Shown here piece by piece: positions 10,634-19,529 of a stretch of 64,000 nt of DNA (position 1 is the stretch's first letter; each line of letters opens with the position of its first letter). The stretch is taken from positions 1,364,001 through 1,428,000 of the forward strand of contig NZ_AP019860.1 of the NCBI RefSeq assembly GCF_009002475.1. The letters run 5' to 3'. A model generated the notes under the pieces. That model saw only the letters and a list, made by a program, of their open reading frames with translations, did not search any database and had not been told where the DNA came from. This stretch comes from Candidatus Uabimicrobium amorphum (GTDB lineage Bacteria > Planctomycetota > Uabimicrobiia > Uabimicrobiales > Uabimicrobiaceae). The position numbers were made by a program, and so were the translations under genes.

Positions 10634-11587
10634 ATGTCGGATTTACCGAAAAGTTTGGTGGAAGAGGTTAAAATAAGCCGTATTCGCCTTGAACCAGACA
10701 AGTATCGACATTTTGCACTGGATATAGAGGGAATAGAACGTTTAACGGAAGATATTCGCGAAAAAGGTCTTCTCGTACCTGTTTTACTCTGGCGTAGAGG
10801 AGAAGACAACATCTTAATTGGCGGATACCATCGTATTGAATGTGCAAAAAAACTAGGATGGAAAACCATTCCTGCTCGAATAGTTTTTTTTTCAACGCCA
10901 GAACAAGCTCTTGAAGCTTCGGTACAAACAAATGCTCAGGACCAATACACTTTTTCAAAACGTAGTTGGTTTGATCGTTTTCGTATAGCGGAAAATGTTT
11001 TACGAAACATATACGAGAAAAAAGCGCAGCAAAGGCAAAGGCGAGGAGTCAAGGTAAAGAAAAAGTATCGTGTAGATGAACTTCTTGCGCGAGCCGTGGG
11101 ACTTTCCTGGTCATATGTGAAGTATGCACAAATGCGTAAGATATACACTTTCATACATGAAAAAGAAATAGATGAATGTGTTGTGAAATGCTTGCGCCAG
11201 ACGAAAGACCCTAAGATTCAATTGTGGTTAGAGGTTTTTGAGATGCATAAAGCGCAAAAAATTCCACAAAAACACTGGAATGAGTTTGTGAATATTTGTG
11301 AAGAAATCGTTGAGGAGGAAAATAGTGAATTACGCGCCAAGCTAGATGGACATCTCAAACATCTAAAAGGCTTACTGCGTAAAAAAAGTCAAGTGATAGA
11401 GTCGCAAGCACAACACTCTGCGACATTTCTCCTTACGTGGACAGATGGCAATGCTCACAAGGTTCTCGACGAGCTAAAAAAAACCTGTGCCAAAGCAAAT
11501 TGGATTGTGAAGGTAGATGGTAGACCAAAACGCGAAAGAGATGTATTTAGTCAAAAAGTGACATTGACTCCTCCGCAAGAAGAATAG
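10634..11587 (+). CDS. ParB/Spo0J-like DNA-binding protein, orphan
   Basis: 317 residues. The N-terminal part (about 12-110) has the ParB/sulfiredoxin fold, with IRLEPDKYRHFA, a region running from LTEDIREKGLLVPVLLWRR, and GGYHRIECAKKLGW, which corresponds to the GERRxRA nucleotide-binding box. A helix-turn-helix region follows (DELLARAVGLSWSYVKYAQMR, about 145-170). The C-terminal third is charged and not recognised. ParB proteins load on parS sites and bind CTP; here the box reads GYHRIEC, so activity is not certain. No parA is beside it, which argues against a standard chromosome or plasmid partition operon. ATG has a strong AGGGGG six bases upstream. Confidence 0.8.
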   Translation: MSDLPKSLVEEVKISRIRLEPDKYRHFALDIEGIERLTEDIREKGLLVPVLLWRRGEDNILIGGYHRIECAKKLGWKTIPARIVFFSTPEQALEASVQTNAQDQYTFSKRSWFDRFRIAENVLRNIYEKKAQQRQRRGVKVKKKYRVDELLARAVGLSWSYVKYAQMRKIYTFIHEKEIDECVVKCLRQTKDPKIQLWLEVFEMHKAQKIPQKHWNEFVNICEEIVEEENSELRAKLDGHLKHLKGLLRKKSQVIESQAQHSATFLLTWTDGNAHKVLDELKKTCAKANWIVKVDGRPKRERDVFSQKVTLTPPQEE

Positions 11588-11590
11588 AGC

Positions 11591-12277
11591 TTATACACCT
11601 CTTTTGTTACCGAAAAGATCGATATGCATGCGCGGAGTGTAGCGAAAACCATATTCTTTACATACTTCTGTAAGCCATATAGACTTTTCGTAAAGTGCCG
11701 CGGCCTGCGTTCCCTCTGGCATTAATACAACGTTTTGGCGTGTAACATTCGTTAATGACTCCAGGAGTTGCAAGATTTCTTGCAGGTCATTCTTCTCACT
11801 CACAACAAATTTTAGTTGATAGTCGTACTTTTCTATCCACTTGTTGATTATTTGTGGTTGTAAACGTTGTTTCTCGTGACGCTGAATCCAATCTTCACTC
11901 AACCCCTGCGGTTTTGAATTACTCAATTTAGGACTCAGAGAGGCCAAGTCGCAAATGATATCTTCATTAAAAATGGTCGCTGCAGTCTCGATGGTAATAT
12001 GCTTATTTTCTTGGTGCAGCAAATGTGTTAATGTCGTAATGTCTTTATCCAACAGTGGCTCGCCACCGGTGAGCACTACATGATCACAGGGAAAGGACAT
12101 CACTTTTTTCAGTACATCTTCCACGTTAATGTGCTGTCCACTAGCATTCCACGACGTATACTTGGTATCGCACCAAGCGCAACGTAAGTTACAACCAGAT
12201 GTTCTCACAAAAACAGAAGGAACACCGAGTAAAATTCCTTCGCCTTGAACAGTATAAAATATTTCCGAAATCCACAT
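11591..12277 (-). CDS. queE: 7-carboxy-7-deazaguanine synthase (radical SAM)
   Basis: About 228 residues. The SAM-radical cluster motif CNLRCAWC gives C29, C33 and C36 (Cx3Cx2C), preceded by YTVQGEG, the family's N-terminal signature. QueE converts 6-carboxytetrahydropterin to 7-carboxy-7-deazaguanine, a step toward queuosine. The ATG at 12277 was chosen over a longer frame start because it has AGGA just upstream and follows the queC stop by four bases. The gene pairs with queC; its stop is three bases from the convergent ParB-like stop. Confidence 0.93.
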   Translation of the reverse strand: MWISEIFYTVQGEGILLGVPSVFVRTSGCNLRCAWCDTKYTSWNASGQHINVEDVLKKVMSFPCDHVVLTGGEPLLDKDITTLTHLLHQENKHITIETAATIFNEDIICDLASLSPKLSNSKPQGLSEDWIQRHEKQRLQPQIINKWIEKYDYQLKFVVSEKNDLQEILQLLESLTNVTRQNVVLMPEGTQAAALYEKSIWLTEVCKEYGFRYTPRMHIDLFGNKRGV

Positions 12278-12281
12278 TTTC

Positions 12282-12962
12282 CTAATCCAATTCGTACTGA
12301 GTGGGGTCATTTAAATTCGCTTTTGCGAAAGCTTCTTTTCTCTCGACACAAGTACCGCATTTACCACAATGTAATTCTTTCCCCTTGTAACAAGACCATG
12401 TAAGCGCATAATCGACACCTAACAGGTTGCCTTTTTGGGCAATATCTTCTTTGCGATCTTCGATAAACGGACGTATTATCTCTGTTTGCGAATAAGTTCC
12501 ATTTTTGATAGCATTGGACATTGATTGCATAAAAGATTCACGGCAATCGGGGTAAATAGCATGGTCTCCAGCATGGGCGGCAATGACTAAGTGCTGTGCT
12601 TGAATACTTTCCGCATAGCCCGCAGCAATCGCCAGCATGATGCCATTGCGAAAGGGGACGACGGTAAGTTTCATGTTTTCTTCTTCGTAGTGTCCTTCGG
12701 GGATATCGCCCCCACTTTTTAGGAGGTTTGATGTAAACAAATCGTTCATAAATTGTAGAGAAATAATGTTGTGTTTTATTCCTAAAAGAGCACAGTGTTT
12801 TTGTGCGAAAGGGATTTCTTTATGATTGTGTTTGGCTCCGTAGTCAAAGCTCACCGCCCCTTGCACTTGCAAATTCTCATTTGCCCAATACAAAGCAGTG
12901 ACAGAATCCATTCCTCCGCTTAGTAGCACAATTGCTTTTTTGTGGCGATTATTTTTTTCCAT
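12282..12962 (-). CDS. queC: 7-cyano-7-deazaguanine synthase
   Basis: 226 residues with the PP-loop SGGMDS at residues 15-20 and a C-terminal zinc-binding cluster of four cysteines (in the segment CYKGKELHCGKCGTC). QueC uses ATP and ammonia to make preQ0 from the QueE product. The order queC-queE with almost no gap indicates one transcript. A TATAAT box lies at 13016-13011 on the minus strand, about 50 bases upstream; no good -35 box was found. No preQ1 riboswitch was recognised in the leader. Confidence 0.95.
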   Translation of the reverse strand: MEKNNRHKKAIVLLSGGMDSVTALYWANENLQVQGAVSFDYGAKHNHKEIPFAQKHCALLGIKHNIISLQFMNDLFTSNLLKSGGDIPEGHYEEENMKLTVVPFRNGIMLAIAAGYAESIQAQHLVIAAHAGDHAIYPDCRESFMQSMSNAIKNGTYSQTEIIRPFIEDRKEDIAQKGNLLGVDYALTWSCYKGKELHCGKCGTCVERKEAFAKANLNDPTQYELD

Positions 12963-13125
12963 GTTCTATGTATATCCTGCAAAAAAACCTTGAAAACTTG
13001 TAGTCTTTGGATTATACTAACCTCAAAAATAAAAGACATTTTCCTTACAAATCAAGAACAATCAAAGAACAAATTTTCATTGTTGTAGTATAAAACTCTA
13101 GCTATAAAATACTACATGATTTTTT

Positions 13126-13169
13126 TAACTTAAACTTTTAAAAAGAGACCAAAAACAAGGTTTAAGTTA
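13126..13169. repeat. 10-bp inverted repeat between queC and the next operon
   Basis: TAACTTAAAC (13126-13135) and GTTTAAGTTA (13160-13169) are perfect inverted arms separated by 24 bases, in the divergent region 12963-13230. A second dyad, TGTAGTA/TACTACA, lies at 13084-13116. They may be operator sites or an RNA leader fold of the five-gene operon. Confidence 0.4.
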
Positions 13170-13230
13170 CGGCGAAATAGTTAGCGCAAATTATGTTTTA
13201 TTGATAATTCCGACAGTGATTGGTGTAAAA

Positions 13231-14331
13231 ATGAACATTTGGAAATTACTACCTTTAGCACTCATTTGCATAGCTCTAGTGTATGGTGATGATGAATTGC
13301 AATTGACTCCTGAAGAACATCGTGAAAATAGACGAGCTATCGACCTCGGGCTTAATTATTTGCTAAAACATCAAGACGAGGATGGTTCTTTTGCCGGGGC
13401 AACCGATAAGAAGTATGCTATCTCCGTAACGAGTTTTGCAGGTTTATCACTAATGGCCGCTGGTAATTTACCACAGCGAGGAAAGCATGGAGTTGCTTTA
13501 TACAAAGCATTGCAATACATACTCGCTTCTGTTAACAGAAGTGGTTATATTACAACCAACATTGACGAATCAAAAATGCATGGGCATTGCTATGCAGCAC
13601 TATTTCTAGCCCAAATATGTGGCACATCTAGGGATTATAGTGAGGAGTTAAGTCAAAATACAGCTTATTCTGTAAAAAATGTGCGTAGAGCTTTGGAAAG
13701 ATCTATCAAAATCATTATTGATTCCCAAACAGCCGAGGGCGGATGGGGATATCTTCCTCACGACAAGGACCATGAAGGTTCGATTACCGTGTGTGCGATT
13801 CAAGCACTACGCGCCGCAAGAAATGTGGGAATTCGCGTACCCAAGAAAACTATCGAAAGAGCAATAACTTATATTCGGCGTTCGGCAAATGATGATGGAA
13901 CTTTTATGTATCGCTTGGGGATGACACAACGAAGAAAAAGTTTCCCTCTGGCAGCCGCCGGCGTTTCGAGTTTAAACGGAACAGGAGAGTATGACTCTCT
14001 TGAAATAAAAAGAGGTCTGAAATTCATGATGCAATACTTACCACCTAACGGTAAGAAAGATCAGTTTTACAACCGTTTCTTTTACTACGGACATTTTTAT
14101 GCTGTTCAGGCAATGTTTCAAGCACCAAGCCATACGGGCTACTGGAAAACATGGTACCCTGCTGTTCGCAAAGAGTTTTTGAGATTGCAAAATAAGAAAA
14201 AAGGCTCTTGGGGAGGACGAACTCCCTTTAACACCACCGGTCATAGTGTAATTGGTGAAGTATATGCAACCGCTGTAGCAACATTAATCCTACAAGTACC
14301 GTACAGATATTTGCCCATTTTTCAAAAATAA
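13231..14331 (+). CDS. Secreted squalene-cyclase-like alpha/alpha-toroid repeat protein
   Basis: About 366 residues from the ATG at 13231; an upstream TTG start is less likely because the ATG is followed at once by a signal peptide (MNIWKLLPLALICIALVYG). The mature protein has repeated QDEDGSFAG, TAEGGWGY and NDDGTF turns spaced by helices, the pattern of prenyltransferase/squalene-oxidase (terpenoid cyclase-like) toroid repeats. No catalytic DxDD or zinc motif is clear, so it may be a structural or binding toroid. Such secreted toroid proteins are common in planctomycetes. It starts a five-gene operon with 13 bases to the kinase-STAS gene. Confidence 0.82.
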   Translation: MNIWKLLPLALICIALVYGDDELQLTPEEHRENRRAIDLGLNYLLKHQDEDGSFAGATDKKYAISVTSFAGLSLMAAGNLPQRGKHGVALYKALQYILASVNRSGYITTNIDESKMHGHCYAALFLAQICGTSRDYSEELSQNTAYSVKNVRRALERSIKIIIDSQTAEGGWGYLPHDKDHEGSITVCAIQALRAARNVGIRVPKKTIERAITYIRRSANDDGTFMYRLGMTQRRKSFPLAAAGVSSLNGTGEYDSLEIKRGLKFMMQYLPPNGKKDQFYNRFFYYGHFYAVQAMFQAPSHTGYWKTWYPAVRKEFLRLQNKKKGSWGGRTPFNTTGHSVIGEVYATAVATLILQVPYRYLPIFQK

Positions 14332-14343
14332 CAGGAGTACAAC

Positions 14344-15552
14344 GTGAGCCCAGAATATAGAGCTCCTCGTTCAGGAATGCGCTTGGGAAACTACATCCTA
14401 ACTGTAAAGTTAGGACAGGGAGTATTTAGTGAAACATGGTTAGCAGAGCATTCATACTTAGAAAGTAAAGAGACATGTCTTAAGATCTTTACAAATGAGA
14501 GAATATGTCATCACCTAAGAACTCAAAAATTCTTACCTGTGGTCAAGGCACCCAAGTACTTAGCGCATGTCGAAGATTACGATCCGACCTCTAATCCTGC
14601 TTATCTTGCCCAAGAGCTACTGTCGGGAAAAAACTTACGTCAACTACTGCGCGAACGAAAAAAACTTTCCCCACAACTTACGATACGGCTAATCGGTAAA
14701 ATAGCTTACGCTTTATCTAAACTTCACCAAAAAAATATCGCGCACTTGGACTTAAGGCCTGAACATATCATACTAGAAAAAAGTGGTTATGCGCGTCTAA
14801 TCGATTATCCTATAGGCAAGGTCATTACACTTACCATTGCGGAGTATTACCGAGAATATTCTGAGAATAGTGTCAAAATTCCTAAACCGATCATGCGCTT
14901 ACTTGTATACAAATCAAAGAGACAAAGAACAGGTTTTTCGTTTGACCAAAGCGCAGATATATTTTCCTTGGGTATGTTGATTTTTGAAATGGCAACCGGT
15001 ACATACCCCAGTTTACAAGCAGGTTTTCCTAGTGATATAGATCCCAGCCTTCCCAATAAAATAGACGAATTATATGCTCATTGCTGTGGAAAATCAGATA
15101 GTGTATTTCAAGACATTACAGAATTCTTAAAATTTATCAAAGCAGATATTGTTAAACAAGCACCTAAGGCTTTGCCTGGTATTAAACCCACTAGTGAACA
15201 AACAGCAATTATCTCTGTTTTCAGCTTAGGAGGCGAAAAAAACTACGTTGATGCAAAAAACCTCAATACGTTATCAAAAAATCTCGATGAAATTACATCG
15301 ACAAAGTTGCGATTCATTGCCTTTGACTTTGCGAAGATAGATTACTTGAACTCCAGTGCAATAGGTTTCCTCATTAACTTTAGCGACAAAGTTCAAGGAG
15401 TAGGCGGTGATATATTTTTGTTCAACGTGGACGAGAAAGTCTTTACAATTTTATCAGCTTTAGGGTTGGAAAACGTTATTACTATTTTGAGTAATGACAA
15501 AGACGTAGAAGGACGATTGGCTGAAATTGCAAACAAAAGAAAAAAGGAATAA
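14344..15552 (+). CDS. Degenerate Ser/Thr kinase fused to a STAS domain
   Basis: 402 residues, GTG start with AGGAG seven bases upstream. Residues 15-270 follow the Hanks kinase plan: glycine loop LGQGVFSET (23-31), lysine K47, catalytic-loop D136 and the DxxSLG helix near 205-210. Key positions are altered: HRDLKPEN reads HLDLRPEH (134-141) and DFG reads DYP (154-156), with no APE. It may be a pseudokinase or weakly active. Residues about 286-395 form a STAS (anti-anti-sigma) domain with YLNSSAIGFL, where S337 matches the serine phosphorylated in SpoIIAA-type proteins. A kinase and its likely target domain in one chain suggests self-control or a scaffold in a switch. It overlaps no gene but sits 3 bases from the next. 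Confidence 0.8.
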   Translation: MSPEYRAPRSGMRLGNYILTVKLGQGVFSETWLAEHSYLESKETCLKIFTNERICHHLRTQKFLPVVKAPKYLAHVEDYDPTSNPAYLAQELLSGKNLRQLLRERKKLSPQLTIRLIGKIAYALSKLHQKNIAHLDLRPEHIILEKSGYARLIDYPIGKVITLTIAEYYREYSENSVKIPKPIMRLLVYKSKRQRTGFSFDQSADIFSLGMLIFEMATGTYPSLQAGFPSDIDPSLPNKIDELYAHCCGKSDSVFQDITEFLKFIKADIVKQAPKALPGIKPTSEQTAIISVFSLGGEKNYVDAKNLNTLSKNLDEITSTKLRFIAFDFAKIDYLNSSAIGFLINFSDKVQGVGGDIFLFNVDEKVFTILSALGLENVITILSNDKDVEGRLAEIANKRKKE

Positions 15553-15555
15553 TTT

Positions 15556-16386
15556 GTGAATGGTTTTAACATGGATGATAAAAATCCTCATGAAACAGAT
15601 AAAATAAAGATCTTTGATAATGACAATAAAAGCGATTTTCCTCTGCCTGATAGCCCAAAGGATGAATCCGTCACTATCAAAGGACAAAACTTTATTAAAA
15701 TTTCCCATTCAAAAGAGCGTCTATTTAACATCATCGACAGTACATCCGAAGAAGAGGGTGACATCATATGGCGGCCAGAAGAGAAAGAAGTTGAAAATCA
15801 TTTATTTTCTCCTACAGATGATGGTTTGGGAAAAACACAGCGCAGAAAAGTACCCACAAGAGGTTCGCGTTCTAGTTCAACAAGGCGAATGAGTAAAAAC
15901 AAGGTAAAGCGTAAATACCCACTTCATTACTACATAGGCTTTTATGGAAGTATTATATTTGTGATTTTGTTGTTAGGTTTACTGGTGATCTTACGTTACC
16001 GAAGTATACAAAACAACAATAACAACAACAATGACAATACAACAGAGAAGTCAAGCGAAGCAAAATTGTGGACCAATGCGGAGAAAAAAGTCTCTAAGGC
16101 CTACGTAAACATCAACTATGCAAAAGAACGTTTGCGAAAGCAAGATAAGAACAATGCTCTCATTTATTTTCGCAAATCAGCTGTTCTCTACGATAACGCG
16201 ATCAAGATGGCAAAACGGTCGATAGATATGCAAATTACTTTGGAAAAAACCAAGAGGGGTTTTACACAAAAACAAGCGGAAAAGTATGTAAACAAAGAGT
16301 ACAAGTACTACATTGACAAGATAAAAAAGTGGGAAAGTAATTTGGAAAAAGTTACCGACGAGATCATCAGAATAAAGGCGGAATAG
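15556..16386 (+). CDS. Single-pass membrane protein with Ser/Thr-rich cytosolic tail
   Basis: 276 residues, not recognised as a family. GTG start with AAGGA seven bases upstream; an ATG at 15571 is the alternative. The N-terminal 130 residues are hydrophilic, acidic, then Arg/Ser-rich (RGSRSSSTRRMSK). One membrane helix follows (about 136-158), then a poly-Asn run and a Lys-rich helical domain that resembles a TPR-like pair. The gene starts 3 bases after the kinase-STAS stop and overlaps the PHP gene by one base. The Ser/Thr-rich tail on the cytosolic side makes it a plausible phosphorylation substrate or membrane anchor for the kinase module; this is inference. Confidence 0.65.
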   Translation: MNGFNMDDKNPHETDKIKIFDNDNKSDFPLPDSPKDESVTIKGQNFIKISHSKERLFNIIDSTSEEEGDIIWRPEEKEVENHLFSPTDDGLGKTQRRKVPTRGSRSSSTRRMSKNKVKRKYPLHYYIGFYGSIIFVILLLGLLVILRYRSIQNNNNNNNDNTTEKSSEAKLWTNAEKKVSKAYVNINYAKERLRKQDKNNALIYFRKSAVLYDNAIKMAKRSIDMQITLEKTKRGFTQKQAEKYVNKEYKYYIDKIKKWESNLEKVTDEIIRIKAE

Positions 16387-17357
16387 TGCGCCTAGATCTT
16401 CACAATCATACTTTTGATTATAGAGAACCCAACGATAAATTTTTAAAAAAAGATATCGAAGCGATTTACACAACAAAAATTCTCTATCCTAGTTTAGATG
16501 GTATTGCAGTTACAAACTATCACAACGTAGGCAACGCTTTCACTTTAAAAGAAGAGTTCCCGCAATTTATTATTGTCGGTTGTGAATATCGAGTTGTTGA
16601 GAAAAATTTTCCTGTGCATGTCGTTTGTTTAAACATAGAAGATAAACACCATCAGAAACTAATGTCCGCTCGTTTAAGAGGAATCTTATATTTTATCTCT
16701 CTACTCAAAAATGAGAATATACCCTTTTATTTAACCAGAGTAGCGTGGGGCATTCCTATCAATGACAAAGTTATAGAATGTTTGTATCAATATTTTGACA
16801 ACTTTTACGCAATAGATGTTGCGAATATCTCTACAGAACGTGAATCTCTTTTTGCGAAAAAAATTGCCTCTTACTACAAACTAGCCAAAGTAGGCGGCTC
16901 CGACAACCTGATTGCTCATTACAAGCAAAAAGTCTACACCGAATTTGCCTGCGAAAGCATAGATGAAGCACTACAAGATATGCAAAATGCACGGACAACA
17001 GTGGGCACCCTGTACACTCCCGAAACGAAACAACATAAGTCATGGTGGTATATTGGAAAAGAGATTTATCAACAACATATACACAATGCCGCCAACGCAC
17101 GCCGTTTGTCTCCTGAGTTTGGAAACTTTAGCTCCACATTTGAAAACAAATATTTTTTTGAAATTATTTCTCAAAGTCAGCATGTATATAAGTTAGAAAA
17201 ACACGAGAAAAAGATCGAAAAGCTCGAGAAGGTCTTTATCGATTATCTACGTTGGAAAAAGACACAGGAAATTTTTAATAGTGACCTTTCCGCAGAGGAA
17301 AAGAAAGACTCCTGGGTAAAATGTTTGAAGGAAATCAATAGTAGTTTTGATTTGTAG
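16386..17357 (+). CDS. PHP-domain metal-dependent phosphoesterase-like protein
   Basis: 323 residues with GTG start overlapping the upstream stop codon (TAGTG). The N-terminus RLDLHNHTFD carries the HxH metal ligands (H6, H8), followed by DGIAVTNYHN, VGCEYRV, HVVCLN and KVGGSDNLIAHY, matching the order of PHP (polymerase and histidinol phosphatase) motifs. The last 130 residues are helical and not recognised. PHP enzymes hydrolyse phosphate esters using two or three metal ions. In this operon it could act on a small metabolite or on a phosphorylated partner; the sequence does not decide. Confidence 0.75.
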   Translation: MRLDLHNHTFDYREPNDKFLKKDIEAIYTTKILYPSLDGIAVTNYHNVGNAFTLKEEFPQFIIVGCEYRVVEKNFPVHVVCLNIEDKHHQKLMSARLRGILYFISLLKNENIPFYLTRVAWGIPINDKVIECLYQYFDNFYAIDVANISTERESLFAKKIASYYKLAKVGGSDNLIAHYKQKVYTEFACESIDEALQDMQNARTTVGTLYTPETKQHKSWWYIGKEIYQQHIHNAANARRLSPEFGNFSSTFENKYFFEIISQSQHVYKLEKHEKKIEKLEKVFIDYLRWKKTQEIFNSDLSAEEKKDSWVKCLKEINSSFDL

Positions 17358-17360
17358 TTT

Positions 17361-18566
17361 ATGACGAAAAATACATATGATGTTGCGGTTATTGGCGCAG
17401 GAATTGTCGGACTTGCCACAGCATATACAATCAATCAGCGTTTCCCACAAAAAAAAATAGTGATACTAGAAAAAGAACATGCTCCTTCTTTGCACCAAAC
17501 AGGACGAAATAGTGGAGTAATTCACTCAGGTATTTACTATCGGCCAGGCTCATTAAAAGCCCGAACTTGCGTTCTTGGGGTTCAAAAGCTCTACGATTTT
17601 TGCAAAACACATGGTGTTGCACATAACCGTATTGGTAAAGTAATTGTCGCAAGTGACAAAGAAGAAGAAATCTATTTACAGCGTTTATATGAGCGCGGTA
17701 TTGAAAATAACGTGTCAGGCATTGAGATTATCGACAAACCAAAACTACTAGAAATAGAAAAAAACGTCAATGCCACCAAAGGCATATGGGTTCCCATTAC
17801 TGGCATTGTTGATTATGCAAGTGTATGTGCTAAACTAGCAGAAATTGTAAAAGCACGGGGAGCAAAAATTGTTTTCAAGTGCAATATAAAAGAGATTCAC
17901 ACCGAAGAAAACGCTTGTATACTGAAAACAACGCAAGGAAAAGTAATCAAGAGTCGTTATACTTTCAATTGTGCTGGACTCAACGCCGACTACATCGCGA
18001 AACTTTCGGGAGTTACTCCACAAATTCGTTTGATTCCGTTCCGCGGAGAGTACTACAAACTCATTCCCCAACAAAATGACTTAGTACGTGGTTTGATTTA
18101 CCCAGTTCCTAATCCTCAATTCCCTTTTCTTGGAGTGCACCTAACCAAGATGATTGATGGTAGTGTTGAAATGGGACCAAATGCCGTCTTATCTTTTAAA
18201 AAAGAAGGGTATCGCAAAACGTCTTTTTCTACAAAAGACTTCCTCAACATCATCTCATATAAAGGCTTTTGGAAATTTACCTCACGCCACTGGCGCACTG
18301 GAATTGCCGAATACCAACGTTCTTTTTTCAAAAGTGCTTTTGTTAAAAGCGTCCGGCGTTTAATGCCTATCATCACAGCAAGAGATATGGTCTACTACAA
18401 AGCAGGTGTTCGCGCACAAGCTTTAGATCACAACGGAAACTTAGTGGATGATTTCTGTGTAGAGAAAAGCCACAATGTTTTTCATGTGTTAAATGCCCCT
18501 TCTCCAGCAGCAACGGCTTCGTTAGCGATTGCCGAAAGTATTGTCACAATGAGCGATTTGTCGTAG
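17361..18566 (+). CDS. lhgO: L-2-hydroxyglutarate oxidase-like FAD protein
   Basis: 401 residues. The N-terminal GAGIVGLATAY is the Rossmann FAD-binding loop (12-22), followed by the family-typical QTGRNSGVIHSGIYYRPGSLKA. The C-terminus ends in NAPSPAATASLAIA, also typical. LhgO oxidises L-2-hydroxyglutarate to 2-oxoglutarate and passes electrons to the membrane quinone pool, repairing a by-product of central metabolism. It starts 3 bases after the PHP gene and is probably the last gene of the operon; no Shine-Dalgarno is obvious, so translation may be coupled. Confidence 0.9.
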   Translation: MTKNTYDVAVIGAGIVGLATAYTINQRFPQKKIVILEKEHAPSLHQTGRNSGVIHSGIYYRPGSLKARTCVLGVQKLYDFCKTHGVAHNRIGKVIVASDKEEEIYLQRLYERGIENNVSGIEIIDKPKLLEIEKNVNATKGIWVPITGIVDYASVCAKLAEIVKARGAKIVFKCNIKEIHTEENACILKTTQGKVIKSRYTFNCAGLNADYIAKLSGVTPQIRLIPFRGEYYKLIPQQNDLVRGLIYPVPNPQFPFLGVHLTKMIDGSVEMGPNAVLSFKKEGYRKTSFSTKDFLNIISYKGFWKFTSRHWRTGIAEYQRSFFKSAFVKSVRRLMPIITARDMVYYKAGVRAQALDHNGNLVDDFCVEKSHNVFHVLNAPSPAATASLAIAESIVTMSDLS

Positions 18567-18602
18567 CGATACCTTTAACTATTCCTCAGACCTACGATAA
18601 AA

Positions 18603-19505
18603 TTACTGCATTAAGTCCATCGCCAATCCTTTATGAGCTTCCGCAATTGTGTCGCGATTATCGTAATAAAAAACCATATTAATTGAACTGTGCCCACTTA
18701 CTTTTGCCACCTCGTGATTATGAATTCCCTTCTCTATCAGCATCTCAATTACTGATTTACGGAAACCGTGGGGACTAATTCCCGTTGCTTTTTTTACAAT
18801 ACGATGTGCGTATACACGCCCCATTGCTTGCCTGGTTGACGTTTGGAAAACTTGACCTTTGATTTCATAGAGACAAATAAAGTCCCATAGCGCTTTTTGT
18901 ATTTGTGTTGGTAAATCTAATTTTCGTGTCTTACCGCGTTTTTGAACAATTGACACACAACCTTCTTCTACCATCTGTGTTGTTATCTGCAAAACTTCCG
19001 ATATACGTAAACCTGTTGTTGCCAAAGTTGCTGTTAAAACGTATTTGACATGATCGCAAAAACCGAATTTTGTGTACGATTGTAATTTGTCGAGAAGACG
19101 TTTTATCTTGTCGAAAGTAAGACTTTTGGTAAGGCTCTTACTTTGTCGCGGTGGCAAATTCATTTTGGCGGGCACGGGATTTTTTTTATAACCGTAAACA
19201 TCGCACAGATAATTCCAAAAACCACGTAGACAAGAAATGACGACGCGTTTTGTATTTGGTGACGAAAAACTTTTTATAAAAGCCACAATCGTCTTGCGTA
19301 TGTCAATGTAGTGGATGTGATTTAAATCTTGCAATTTTTCGAAATGTATCTTATTTACATGCCTTATTATATAAGACTTATAGGAAGATATTGTGTTGGG
19401 ATTACTGTATTTTTCATATATATATTCATCTATAGTCTCATATATACTTTTATTCAATATTCTTAGAAGGTTCTCATCGTTATTTCCTTGTAAAACAATA
19501 TTCAT
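18603..19505 (-). CDS. Tyrosine recombinase, Xer-like, single
   Basis: About 300 residues. The N-terminal half has the SAM-like core-binding domain; the C-terminal half holds the full catalytic set, numbered from the GTG start at 19514: R170 (TTGLRISEV), K196 in a GKTRKLDLP hairpin, H249 and R252 (SPHGFRKS), H275 (VSGHSS) and nucleophile Y284 at the standard nine residues after that histidine. The ATG at 19505 is preferred because AGGTGA lies eight bases upstream; GTG at 19514 is possible. Length and motifs resemble XerC/XerD/XerH more than phage integrases. A 28-bp dif-like site lies 25 bases upstream of the ATG, as in single-Xer systems. No phage genes adjoin. Confidence 0.88.
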   Translation of the reverse strand: MNIVLQGNNDENLLRILNKSIYETIDEYIYEKYSNPNTISSYKSYIIRHVNKIHFEKLQDLNHIHYIDIRKTIVAFIKSFSSPNTKRVVISCLRGFWNYLCDVYGYKKNPVPAKMNLPPRQSKSLTKSLTFDKIKRLLDKLQSYTKFGFCDHVKYVLTATLATTGLRISEVLQITTQMVEEGCVSIVQKRGKTRKLDLPTQIQKALWDFICLYEIKGQVFQTSTRQAMGRVYAHRIVKKATGISPHGFRKSVIEMLIEKGIHNHEVAKVSGHSSINMVFYYDNRDTIAEAHKGLAMDLMQ

Positions 19506-19529
19506 ATAGGTCACCTAATAAAAAATATG

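Noticed and set aside
12963..13020. preQ1 riboswitch in the queC leader
   Set aside because: The leader lacks the conserved preQ1-I core and tail; only a TATAAT box is seen.
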